NCBI GenBank assembly: GCA_037144255.1
Contig: JBAWXE010000119.1
Coordinates: 1 to 6,660 of the forward strand
Length of the DNA: 6,660 bases
Direction: 5' to 3'
Source of the DNA: JBAWXE01 sp037144255
GTDB lineage: Bacteria > Bacteroidota > Bacteroidia > Chitinophagales > Chitinophagaceae
Positions 1-6,243 of this stretch are shown one piece after another. Position 1 is the stretch's first letter. Every line of letters begins with the position of its first letter. The translations under genes were made by a program, and so were the position numbers. Below the pieces are notes generated by a model that was not told the origin of the DNA, did not search any database, and saw nothing but the letters and a program-made list of their open reading frames with translations.

Positions 1-21
1 GATCAGGTCTGCGAACTACTA

Positions 22-54
22 CAAATATACGAAATGGGGCTAGGGGGTAACAAA
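22..54 (-). promoter_or_regulatory. Bacteroidota-type promoter reading left out of the window
   Basis: Read on the minus strand, TTTG (54 to 51) is followed after 21 nt by TATATTTG (29 to 22). This is an exact match to the Bacteroidota -33/-7 consensus TTTG...TAnnTTTG with normal spacing. Transcription would start near base 16 and run leftwards. No minus-strand ATG lies between there and base 1, so the gene it serves is outside the window. The -33 half lies inside a perfect 10-bp palindrome, CAAATATTTG (51-60). Inferred from sequence match only. Confidence 0.55.
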
Positions 55-73
55 TATTTGTTTTTGTGAATGG

Positions 74-511
74 TTAAGTTGAACTAGATTGAATGCTAGT
101 GATAATCTTTTTAATTGATACAATTGCAGATCCTAATATCAACAACATCGCTATTATATCAAAGCAGACTAATCCCCAAGTAATTCTTTTCTGACCATCA
201 ACAAACAAGTATTGATTCTCTTTATTATATAATACAGTGAAATTGCTTGGTATGCTTTTAGAATCATTGCTTTTATACAGAACTGTATCTAGGCATTCAG
301 CTTTGTTAAACATATTCATGTACTTAATAACTAACTTATATTCATTTGGTGCATCTTGCTTAGCACCTATAATAGATAACACTTTAGCTTCTGCTGTTTC
401 CTTACTCAACATAAATTTACAATGGTTAATTGTAGTCCCTATTCCATATAAGAATAATACAATTGCAGCTATGAGTACCAAAATATTTTTTAGCATACGC
501 AGCGTGTTCAT
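74..511 (-). CDS. Two-helix membrane protein, DUF3592-like, function unknown
   Basis: A 145-residue protein with two hydrophobic segments, about residues 8-27 and 113-133, enclosing a polar domain of about 85 residues. The middle part (AEAKV near 40-44, EYKLVIKY at 57-64, FTVLYNKENQ at 91-100) has the pattern of DUF3592 proteins: a beta-rich extracytoplasmic domain between two membrane helices, with a V-x-Y-N-x-x-N type motif before the second helix. The family assignment is from memory of that pattern and is tentative. No enzymatic residues are recognisable. Its ATG overlaps the TGA of the upstream secreted-protein gene (ATGA, 508-511), so the two are almost certainly co-transcribed and translationally coupled. 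Codon use is AT-rich: isoleucine is ATT 10, ATA 7, ATC 1, unlike the ATA-only habit of the plus-strand genes. Confidence 0.75.
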   Translation of the reverse strand: MNTLRMLKNILVLIAAIVLFLYGIGTTINHCKFMLSKETAEAKVLSIIGAKQDAPNEYKLVIKYMNMFNKAECLDTVLYKSNDSKSIPSNFTVLYNKENQYLFVDGQKRITWGLVCFDIIAMLLILGSAIVSIKKIITSIQSSST

Positions 512-1041
512 TTAAATTTGTGGTACACTTTACTCAATATAATATTTCCACCTATATCATCCTGACATACTAGAATATTCTCTTTTAAAAGCCTATAAAT
601 AATTGCCTTTTCAAGTTGTGGATCTGAAACGTTTTGTAAAGCCCCACTATTTGAAATATACTTATGAAATATACTGTCACTAGTAATTTTACTTATTGAA
701 TTAAATATGGAATCATCCATAAAATACTGTTCTAAGGGTTTAATCTTATCGGTATAATTAATAGGATTCCTTAAGTCTGAGTAATTGTTGCATTTAACAT
801 CATTAGGTATCAAGTCGTCAGTTGAGCAAACAACAATTTTAGTAGTACCGCTATTTGAGATTTTTATTTTAAAATAAAAATATGTTGTACCATTTATGCT
901 ATTCTTTTTACAATAATCTAAATATTGTAGATAGGCATTACTATTGGAAAATGAGAAGAATCCTCTATCATTAATATACCCATTCTGACTTTTGGCTGAA
1001 AATGCTAATAAGGTGAAAATAACAACTAGAATGTGTTTCAT
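508..1041 (-). CDS. Secreted or periplasmic protein of unknown function
   Basis: A 177-residue protein that I do not recognise. I chose the ATG at 1041 rather than an upstream in-frame ATG at 1125 because it begins directly with a signal peptide: MKH, a hydrophobic run ILVVIFTLLAF (4-14), then a likely signal peptidase I site after AKS-18, followed by QN, a common Bacteroidota pattern. The longer form would bury this signal behind 28 polar residues and run into the lpxK promoter region. The mature part is polar, rich in Asn, Ser and Tyr, with four cysteines (44, 72, 84, 159) that could form disulfides. There is no lipobox Cys after the signal, so it is probably not a lipoprotein. Its stop overlaps the start of the downstream membrane-protein gene. 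GC is about one third in the lines I counted, and isoleucine codons are ATT 12, ATA 8, ATC 1. This suggests an accessory or acquired gene pair. Confidence 0.75.
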   Translation of the reverse strand: MKHILVVIFTLLAFSAKSQNGYINDRGFFSFSNSNAYLQYLDYCKKNSINGTTYFYFKIKISNSGTTKIVVCSTDDLIPNDVKCNNYSDLRNPINYTDKIKPLEQYFMDDSIFNSISKITSDSIFHKYISNSGALQNVSDPQLEKAIIYRLLKENILVCQDDIGGNIILSKVYHKFK

Positions 1042-1082
1042 TTTGATATGGATAAGTATATAAAAACTACCCTGTTTGTATT

Positions 1083-1090
1083 TAAAGATA
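1083..1090 (-). promoter_or_regulatory. Possible -7 box for the two-gene minus-strand unit
   Basis: On the minus strand, TATCTTTA (1090 to 1083) matches TAnnTTTG at 7 of 8 positions. Transcription would start near 1076, leaving a leader of about 35 nt before the ATG at 1041. I see no TTG at the expected -33 distance, so this is weak. Confidence 0.3.
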
Positions 1091-1130
1091 AGGTTTTTGG
1101 TGTGTTTTTCTGATAGCCCTGACATTTACG

Positions 1131-1138
1131 TATATTTA
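1131..1138 (+). promoter_or_regulatory. Possible -7 box for lpxK
   Basis: TATATTTA matches TAnnTTTG at 7 of 8 positions and is preceded by CG, as are two other candidate boxes in the window. There is only a T-run (1105-1109) where a -33 TTG would be expected. The box ends 6 nt before the lpxK ATG, so a transcript from it would begin at or beside the start codon. Confidence 0.35.
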
Positions 1139-1144
1139 TGCAAT

Positions 1145-2257
1145 ATGAATCAAAGAAATGTATTGTACTATATATTTTCGGTGGTGAGGATACTGCTGTA
1201 TCCCTTTGCGCTGATATATGGTGCTATAGTGTGGCTGAGGAACAGACTGTATGATGCGGGGTTTTTCTCGTCTATAGAGTTTAGTGTACCTGTGATAACA
1301 GTAGGGAACCTATCGGTAGGGGGGACAGGTAAAACACCCCATGTAGAATACCTGATACAACTACTGCAATACCAATATAAGGTAGCTACTATGAGCAGGG
1401 GTTATAAGCGCAGAACACAGGGTTTCCTGATAGCAGATGCGAATACCAATGCCATAAAAATAGGTGATGAGCCTATGCAGTATCATCTTAAGTTCCCCGA
1501 GGTGGTGGTGAGTGTGGCAGAAGAACGTATGACAGGTATACCCCAACTACTGCAACGCAGACCTGATGTAGAAGTGGTACTGCTGGATGATGCTTACCAG
1601 CACCGGTCGGTAAAGGCAGGGCTGAACATGCTGATAACAGACAGTGCAAAACCTTTCTACAACGACTATGTGATGCCATATGGCAGCCTGCGTGAAAGCA
1701 GAACGGCCTATAAACGTGCTGATGTGATCATAGTATCGAAATGTGCGAAGGATATGGATGTGGCTACTGCCAAGGAAATGGAAAGGCGTATAGCACCCAC
1801 TGCTACACAGCAAGTGTTCTTTACCGCTATACAATATGAGCAGCCTTACGATTTCTACACACATGAGCCTGTAGTGCTGAAAGATAATCATGCGGTGCTG
1901 GTATGCTGTATAGCCAAGCCCGAACCGCTGGTGCAACATCTGCAACAAGTAACCAAGGATGTGCATGTGTTGACGTACCCGGACCATCATTATTTTCTGA
2001 GTAAGGACCTGGAAGAAGTGAAAGCTGCCTATGAGAACTGGAGCGTGGACAATAAAGTAGTGATAACCACAGAGAAAGATGCTGCCCGCCTGCACCTGCA
2101 TATAGACAAACTGAGAGAATGGGGTATACCCATAGTGGTACTACCTATAAGTGTGGCAGTATTGTTTGGCAAGGAAGCTGCACTACAAAGTATAGTAAGA
2201 GGTTATGTAGAGAAAGTAACTACGGAGAATAATATGGTAGAGGGGAGCGAGTGGTAG
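1145..2257 (+). CDS. lpxK: Tetraacyldisaccharide 4'-kinase (lipid A biosynthesis)
   Basis: LpxK transfers the gamma phosphate of ATP to the 4' position of the tetraacylated disaccharide 1-phosphate, giving lipid IVA at the cytoplasmic face of the inner membrane. From the ATG at 1145 the protein has 370 residues, normal for Bacteroidota LpxK. Visible landmarks: an N-terminal hydrophobic membrane anchor (about 8-31), the P-loop GNLSVGGTGKTP (54-65), SRGY (84-87), GDEP (107-110), the conserved Asp pair in LLDDAYQHR (D148, D149), PYGSLRE (178-184), CIAKP (255-259), PDHH (279-282) and TTEKDAARL (308-316). All are family signatures in the right order, so the call is firm. An in-frame ATG at 1076 would add 23 polar residues ahead of the anchor and overlap the divergent gene's upstream region, so I reject it. 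Isoleucine is coded ATA in 22 of 23 cases. It is the first of the three plus-strand genes lpxK, rnr and the prenyl synthase. Confidence 0.96.
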   Translation: MNQRNVLYYIFSVVRILLYPFALIYGAIVWLRNRLYDAGFFSSIEFSVPVITVGNLSVGGTGKTPHVEYLIQLLQYQYKVATMSRGYKRRTQGFLIADANTNAIKIGDEPMQYHLKFPEVVVSVAEERMTGIPQLLQRRPDVEVVLLDDAYQHRSVKAGLNMLITDSAKPFYNDYVMPYGSLRESRTAYKRADVIIVSKCAKDMDVATAKEMERRIAPTATQQVFFTAIQYEQPYDFYTHEPVVLKDNHAVLVCCIAKPEPLVQHLQQVTKDVHVLTYPDHHYFLSKDLEEVKAAYENWSVDNKVVITTEKDAARLHLHIDKLREWGIPIVVLPISVAVLFGKEAALQSIVRGYVEKVTTENNMVEGSEW

Positions 2258-2281
2258 GCGATGACCTGCAAGCAAAACACG

Positions 2282-2297
2282 TATCTTTATAAAGATA
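2282..2297 (+). promoter_or_regulatory. 16-bp perfect palindrome with a -7-like box, upstream of rnr
   Basis: TATCTTTATAAAGATA is a perfect inverted repeat with no spacer in the 49-nt gap between lpxK and rnr, ending 9 nt before the rnr ATG. Its left half, TATCTTTA, is a 7-of-8 match to the Bacteroidota -7 box and is preceded by CG. No -33 TTG is visible around 2255-2265. It could be an internal promoter, a protein-binding site, or both. It is too AT-rich, and lacks a U-tract, to be a convincing terminator. Confidence 0.4.
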
Positions 2298-2306
2298 AAC
2301 AAATAT

Positions 2307-4319
2307 ATGGCTGCCAAAAAGAGTAAAGCGTCGAGGAAAAAGAAAGCGGATGTGCATAAAGAGGTGCTGAAAGGGAAATTGGAACTGACCCGTAGCGGTA
2401 TGGGTTTTGTGATAGTGCAGGGTATGGATAAAGACATACTGGTGAAGCGAGAGAACGTGAACAATGCCCTGAACGGTGATGAGGTGAAAGTGGAAATAGC
2501 CAAACATGGTAAGCCGGGTGGCAGAGTAGAAGGTGTGATAGTAGAAGTGACCCGCAGGAAACAAAATGATTTCAGCGGAAGGCTGGATGTGAGACCTCAT
2601 TTTGCCTTTCTGATACCGGATAGTGATAAGATGCCTGTGGACATATACATACCACTGCACCTGCTACATGGCGGGCAGAATGGTGATAAGGCCATGGTGC
2701 GCATAGTAGAATGGAGCGGACATACCAAGAACCCTGTGGGCGAAGTGGTAAGTGTGCTGACCAATGAAAGTGCCAATGAAGTAGCGATGCAGGGGATATT
2801 GGTGGAGAATGGTTTCCCGCTGACGTTCCCGGATGATGTGCTGGAAGATGCGGCACGATACCCCGAAGGTGTGGACAAGCATGAAGTGAAGAAACGCAAA
2901 GACCTGCGCGATGTACTGACCATGACCATAGATCCTGTGGATGCTAAGGACTTTGACGATGCGATATCCTTCAAGCCACTGAAAGGGGGAGGCTATGAAA
3001 TAGGTGTGCATATAGCAGATGTGAGCCATTATATAGAGGCGGATTCGCCGCTGGATAAAGAAGCCTATAACCGAGCCACGAGTGTGTACCTGCCCGACAG
3101 AGTACTACCTATGCTGCCCGAAAGGCTATCGAATGAACTGTGCTCACTAAGACCTAATGAAGATAAGTATACCTTCTCGGCGATATTTGAGATAGGGAAG
3201 AATGGTAAAGTAAAAGACCATTGGTTGGGTAAGACCATTATACGGTCGCAAAGGAGATTTACCTACGAAGAAGTACAAGAGATAATAGAAGGTAAGGAAG
3301 GAGATCATGGAGATGTAATACATATACTGAATGATATAGCACAGAACCTGAGAGCGCAGCGATTTAAGAAAGGTGCTATCAATTTCTCGTCGCAGGAAGT
3401 GAGGTTTCAACTGGATGAGACAGGGCGACCTGTAGGTATAGTGATCAAAGAAAGTAAACATGCACATCAGCTGGTAGAGGAGTTTATGCTACTGGCCAAT
3501 AGAACCGTAGCAGAATATGCATCGGGCATTATAGTAAAAGATAAACCATTGCCATTCCCTTACAGAGTACATGATGTACCTGATGAAGATAAACTGAAGA
3601 TGTTCTCGCTGTTTGCGGGGCGTTTCGGGCATAAGCTTGACCTGAGTACACCGGAGGGCATAGCCAAATCTTTCAACGAAATGCTGGAGATAGTGAGAGG
3701 TAAACCAGAGCAACATGTGCTGGAGCAACTGGGTATACGCACTATGTCGAAAGCGGTATATACTACGGATAATATAGGTCACTACGGACTAGGGTTTGAG
3801 AACTATTGTCATTTTACATCGCCTATACGCCGTTACCCGGATGTGCTGGTGCATAGAATACTGGCAGAGTGCCTGGCGGGAGATATAAAACCTATCAAGC
3901 ATTTGGAACAACAATGCCGACACTGCTCTGACCAGGAACGCAGAGCCATGGAAGCAGAACGTACCGCCAATAAATATAAGCAGGTAGAATACATGCAGGG
4001 CTTTGTGGGAGAAGAATTTGATGCGGTGATAAGCGGTGTGGCGAGTTTTGGATTTTGGGCAGAGACGGTGGCACATAAGTGCGAGGGCATGGTATCGCTG
4101 ACGGACCTATCGGAGTATGATGATTTTGAACTAAAAGATGGAGAGTATGCATTAGTAGGCAGAGGTACAGGTATACGATTTGCGATGGGAGATAATGTGA
4201 GAGTGCGAGTAGTATCTGCTAACTTGGAGAAAAGGCAAATAGACTATATGGTGCTGGATATGCCTGTATCTGCTAATAAGAGAAGAAAAATAACAACAAC
4301 TACAAAACGTAAAAAATAA
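2307..4319 (+). CDS. rnr: RNase R-type 3'-5' exoribonuclease, short form without N-terminal HTH domain
   Basis: Processive hydrolytic 3'-5' exoribonuclease of the RNase II/RNB family, acting in the cytoplasm on structured RNA, mRNA fragments and defective rRNA. The 670 residues run: basic N-terminus (1-20); cold-shock/OB domains (about 21-150, with SGMGFVIV at 30-37 and FSGRL at 89-93); RNB catalytic domain (about 195-520); S1 domain (about 567-650); lysine-rich tail (658-670). The metal-site motif TIDPVDAKDFDDAIS (207-221) supplies D209, D215, D217 and D218, matching the RNase II aspartates D201, D207, D209 and D210. HIADVSHYI (235-243) and HFTSPIRRYPD (502-512) are also present, so it should be active. 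E. coli RNase R is about 813 residues with an N-terminal helix-turn-helix region that is absent here. An in-frame TGA at 2262-2264 with no ATG before 2307 excludes a mis-called start. The downstream prenyl synthase begins 3 nt after the stop. Confidence 0.95.
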   Translation: MAAKKSKASRKKKADVHKEVLKGKLELTRSGMGFVIVQGMDKDILVKRENVNNALNGDEVKVEIAKHGKPGGRVEGVIVEVTRRKQNDFSGRLDVRPHFAFLIPDSDKMPVDIYIPLHLLHGGQNGDKAMVRIVEWSGHTKNPVGEVVSVLTNESANEVAMQGILVENGFPLTFPDDVLEDAARYPEGVDKHEVKKRKDLRDVLTMTIDPVDAKDFDDAISFKPLKGGGYEIGVHIADVSHYIEADSPLDKEAYNRATSVYLPDRVLPMLPERLSNELCSLRPNEDKYTFSAIFEIGKNGKVKDHWLGKTIIRSQRRFTYEEVQEIIEGKEGDHGDVIHILNDIAQNLRAQRFKKGAINFSSQEVRFQLDETGRPVGIVIKESKHAHQLVEEFMLLANRTVAEYASGIIVKDKPLPFPYRVHDVPDEDKLKMFSLFAGRFGHKLDLSTPEGIAKSFNEMLEIVRGKPEQHVLEQLGIRTMSKAVYTTDNIGHYGLGFENYCHFTSPIRRYPDVLVHRILAECLAGDIKPIKHLEQQCRHCSDQERRAMEAERTANKYKQVEYMQGFVGEEFDAVISGVASFGFWAETVAHKCEGMVSLTDLSEYDDFELKDGEYALVGRGTGIRFAMGDNVRVRVVSANLEKRQIDYMVLDMPVSANKRRKITTTTKRKK

Positions 4320-4322
4320 TAC

Positions 4323-5288
4323 ATGCATTCGTTTGCGGAGTTAGTACAATCATTTGAAGAAGATTTTTTAAAGACATTACCCTTTCCTACAGAGCCTGAT
4401 AGCCTATATGAGCCATGCAGATACCTACTGCAACTAGGCGGTAAACGAGTAAGGCCTGTGCTGTGCCTGATGGGCAATGAACTGTTTGGGGAGATAAGCA
4501 GTGATGCTTACTATGCAGCCAAGGGTGTAGAGCTGTTCCATAATTTTACATTGATACATGATGACATCATGGATAAGGCACCACTGAGACGCGGCAACCC
4601 TACGATACATGAAAAATATGGTATGACCGCGGGTATACTGTGCGGAGATGTGATGTGCATATATGCTTACGATCAGCTGGCACATATCAGGCAATCGCTG
4701 CCGCAGATACTGCAGTTGTTCAACAAGACATCAATAGAAGTGTGCGAGGGGCAGCAATTGGATATGGACTTTGAGCAGCGTAATGATGTGAGTATAGATG
4801 AGTATATACATATGATAGGGCTTAAGACATCGGTACTACTGGCATGTAGTCTGAAGATGGGAGCCTTGCTAGGAGGTGCGACTGAAGGAAATGCGAATAA
4901 GCTGTATGAGTTTGGGAAGAATATGGGTATAGCTTTTCAGCTACAGGATGATTACCTGGATGCTTTTGGAGATACTGAGAAACTGGGTAAACAGAATGGT
5001 GGTGATATACTAGCCAATAAAAAGACCTACCTGATGCTGAAAGCATTGGAGAATGCCAATGAGGACCAGAAGAGGGAAATATACCACTGGCTGCAACAAG
5101 ATGATGCAGGGAAAGTGGGGGCAATGCTGTCACTATTCCGAATAGTGGGGGCAGATGCGGCATGTAGAGAGGCAGTGAATCATTATTCGCAAAAAGCATT
5201 TGATAGCCTGGAGGAAGTAGCCGTGGTGAGCAAGCGCAAAGAAGAGCTACACAAACTGGCCAGCTATCTATTGCAACGAGAAAAATAA
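4323..5288 (+). CDS. Short-chain trans-polyprenyl diphosphate synthase (farnesyl/geranylgeranyl type)
   Basis: Condenses isopentenyl diphosphate with allylic diphosphates to make C15-C20 prenyl diphosphates, precursors of quinones, undecaprenyl carriers or carotenoids. It acts in the cytoplasm. The 321 residues show GGKRVRP (39-45), the first Asp-rich motif DDIMD (80-84) followed by LRRG (88-91), GQQLDMDFE (143-151), K168-T169, FQ (205-206), the second Asp-rich motif DDYLD (209-213) and GGDILANKKT (226-235). All catalytic motifs are intact. The first Asp motif lacks the two-residue insertion of typical bacterial IspA (DDxxxxD) and has Phe75 five residues before it. That arrangement is known from archaeal-type GGPP synthases and fits a short product, but chain length cannot be settled by eye, so I give no symbol. 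It starts 3 nt after the rnr stop and is probably coupled to it. Isoleucine is ATA in 14 of 16 cases. Confidence 0.93.
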   Translation: MHSFAELVQSFEEDFLKTLPFPTEPDSLYEPCRYLLQLGGKRVRPVLCLMGNELFGEISSDAYYAAKGVELFHNFTLIHDDIMDKAPLRRGNPTIHEKYGMTAGILCGDVMCIYAYDQLAHIRQSLPQILQLFNKTSIEVCEGQQLDMDFEQRNDVSIDEYIHMIGLKTSVLLACSLKMGALLGGATEGNANKLYEFGKNMGIAFQLQDDYLDAFGDTEKLGKQNGGDILANKKTYLMLKALENANEDQKREIYHWLQQDDAGKVGAMLSLFRIVGADAACREAVNHYSQKAFDSLEEVAVVSKRKEELHKLASYLLQREK

Positions 5289-5301
5289 TTGTATAATTTT
5301 C
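5271..5301 (+). promoter_or_regulatory. Candidate promoter for the EVE-domain/YhcH pair
   Basis: TTG (5271-5273, inside the 3' end of the prenyl synthase gene), a 20-nt spacer, then TAATTTTC (5294-5301), a 7-of-8 match to TAnnTTTG. Spacing is right for a Bacteroidota promoter. The start would be near 5308, about 20 nt before the ATG at 5329. Sequence match only. Confidence 0.4.
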
Positions 5302-5328
5302 GATATGGCATTTTAAATAAGAGAACGT

Positions 5329-5739
5329 ATGAAATACTGGCTAGTAAAATCTGAACCTGTAAAATATAGCTGGGACAAATTTGTGAAAGATGGCAAGACC
5401 ATGTGGGATGGTGTGCGCAACTATGCTGCACGTAATAACCTGAGGGATATGCAGCCGGGAGATCAGGTGTTCTACTACCATAGTAATGAAGGACTGGAAA
5501 TAGTGGGTATAGCAGAAGTAGTAAAAGCTGCTTACCAAGACCCCACCACTGATGATACCAACTGGGTAGTGGTGGACCTTAAACCTGTAAAGGCATTGCC
5601 ACAGCCTGTGACACTGTCACAGATAAAGGCTGAGCCTGCACTGGAGAATATTGGGCTTGTGAGGCTTTCCCGACTATCGGTAAGTGCGGTGACAGATGCA
5701 GAGTATAGGAAGATACTGAAGATGGGTGGGGTGAAATAA
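5329..5739 (+). CDS. Solo EVE-domain protein (THYN1-like, PUA superfamily)
   Basis: A 136-residue protein consisting of a single EVE domain from end to end. Signature blocks: YWLVKSEP (3-10), YSWD (13-16), WDGVRNYAARN (26-36), MQPGDQVFYYHS (41-52), VGIAEV (59-64), VVVDLKPV (80-87) and RLSRLSV (112-118), in the same order as human THYN1. EVE domains belong to the PUA-like fold and several bind modified cytosines in DNA. Others occur in modification-dependent restriction enzymes. Here there is no fused nuclease or helicase and no restriction gene nearby, so the role of this solo form is unknown and nucleic-acid binding is inferred from the family. It starts 40 nt after the prenyl synthase and lies 33 nt before the YhcH-like gene, with which it is probably co-transcribed. 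There is no Shine-Dalgarno; the upstream sequence is A-rich. Confidence 0.93.
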   Translation: MKYWLVKSEPVKYSWDKFVKDGKTMWDGVRNYAARNNLRDMQPGDQVFYYHSNEGLEIVGIAEVVKAAYQDPTTDDTNWVVVDLKPVKALPQPVTLSQIKAEPALENIGLVRLSRLSVSAVTDAEYRKILKMGGVK

Positions 5740-5772
5740 GCATATTTAGATACACAGAAAAAAGAAAATATA

Positions 5773-6222
5773 ATGATCATAGATAGACTAGAGAATGCAG
5801 GTTTATATAATTTTCATGAGGGGATCAATAAGGCCTTTGAATACCTAAGGACCACTGACCTGATAGCGCTACCTACCGGTAAGCATGTGATAGATGGAGA
5901 TAAGCTGTTTGCACTGATGCAAGAGTATGATACCATAAGTACAGAAGGACAACAGCTGGAAGCGCATAAGAAATACATAGATGTGCAGTACATGATACAA
6001 GGTGCAGAGCTGGTGGGGCATGTACTGCTAAATGGACAAACAGCATCGAAAGCATATGAGGCAGAGGGTGACTATCATCTGTTTGCTGAAAAGCCTACTT
6101 TCTATAGTAAGATGGATGCAGGAACATTTATGATATTTTTACCGGGGGACCTGCATATGCCATCGCTACAAGTGAACGGAGCGGAGAAAGTAAGGAAGGT
6201 AGTGGTGAAGGTGGCGGTGTAA
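5773..6222 (+). CDS. YhcH/YjgK/YiaL family protein (DUF386, cupin-like)
   Basis: A 149-residue protein of the YhcH/YjgK/YiaL family, small beta-barrel proteins with a cupin-like metal pocket. Members include E. coli TabA (YjgK), which affects biofilm formation, and YhcH of the sialic-acid operon. Molecular function is poorly defined. The sequence has the family start MIIDRLENA, GKHVIDGD (36-43), the metal-pocket motif EAHKKYIDVQ (63-72, with E63, H65, D70 and Q72), IFLPGDLHMP (121-130, with D126 and H128) and the closing strand KVVVKV (142-147). Length matches the family. No sialic-acid or sugar-catabolism genes are visible, so context gives no substrate. It lies 33 nt behind the EVE gene on the same strand with no obvious separate promoter. 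The gap is A-rich and without a Shine-Dalgarno. The gene ends 21 nt from the convergent toxin gene. Confidence 0.93.
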   Translation: MIIDRLENAGLYNFHEGINKAFEYLRTTDLIALPTGKHVIDGDKLFALMQEYDTISTEGQQLEAHKKYIDVQYMIQGAELVGHVLLNGQTASKAYEAEGDYHLFAEKPTFYSKMDAGTFMIFLPGDLHMPSLQVNGAEKVRKVVVKVAV

Positions 6223-6243
6223 CGAATAGATAATATTATTTGA

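Noticed and set aside
1..43. Possible C-terminal tail of a plus-strand gene (frame 2 ends TAG at 41-43; frame 1 ends TGA at 67-69)
   Set aside because: All three plus frames are open for only 13-22 codons, which chance explains, and the stretch contains a good minus-strand promoter instead.
237..515. Plus-strand open frame of 92 codons
   Set aside because: Lies antisense to the two-helix membrane protein gene, shows no family features, and its hydrophobic runs mirror the membrane segments on the other strand.
1042..1125. Longer start for the secreted protein at 1125
   Set aside because: Would place 28 polar residues before a clear signal peptide and cross the divergent promoter region.
1076..1144. 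Longer lpxK start at 1076
   Set aside because: Adds 23 residues unlike LpxK, overlaps the upstream region of the divergent gene, and the family N-terminus begins at the membrane anchor after the ATG at 1145.
1547..2101. Long minus-strand open frame of 184 codons inside lpxK
   Set aside because: Antisense shadow of a gene with firm LpxK motifs. Abundant ATA codons read as TAT on the other strand and keep reverse frames open.
2220..5199. Several minus-strand open frames of 60-146 codons across rnr and the prenyl synthase
   Set aside because: All lie antisense to confirmed genes and have skewed His/Tyr/Pro-rich compositions typical of shadow frames.
5286..5300. Small AT-only hairpin (AATTGTATAATT region) as a terminator after the prenyl synthase
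   Set aside because: The stem is very short with no GC pairs. The same bases fit a -7 promoter box better.
6223..6243. Bidirectional terminator between the YhcH-like gene and the toxin gene
   Set aside because: The 21-nt gap shows no GC-rich inverted repeat or T-run.
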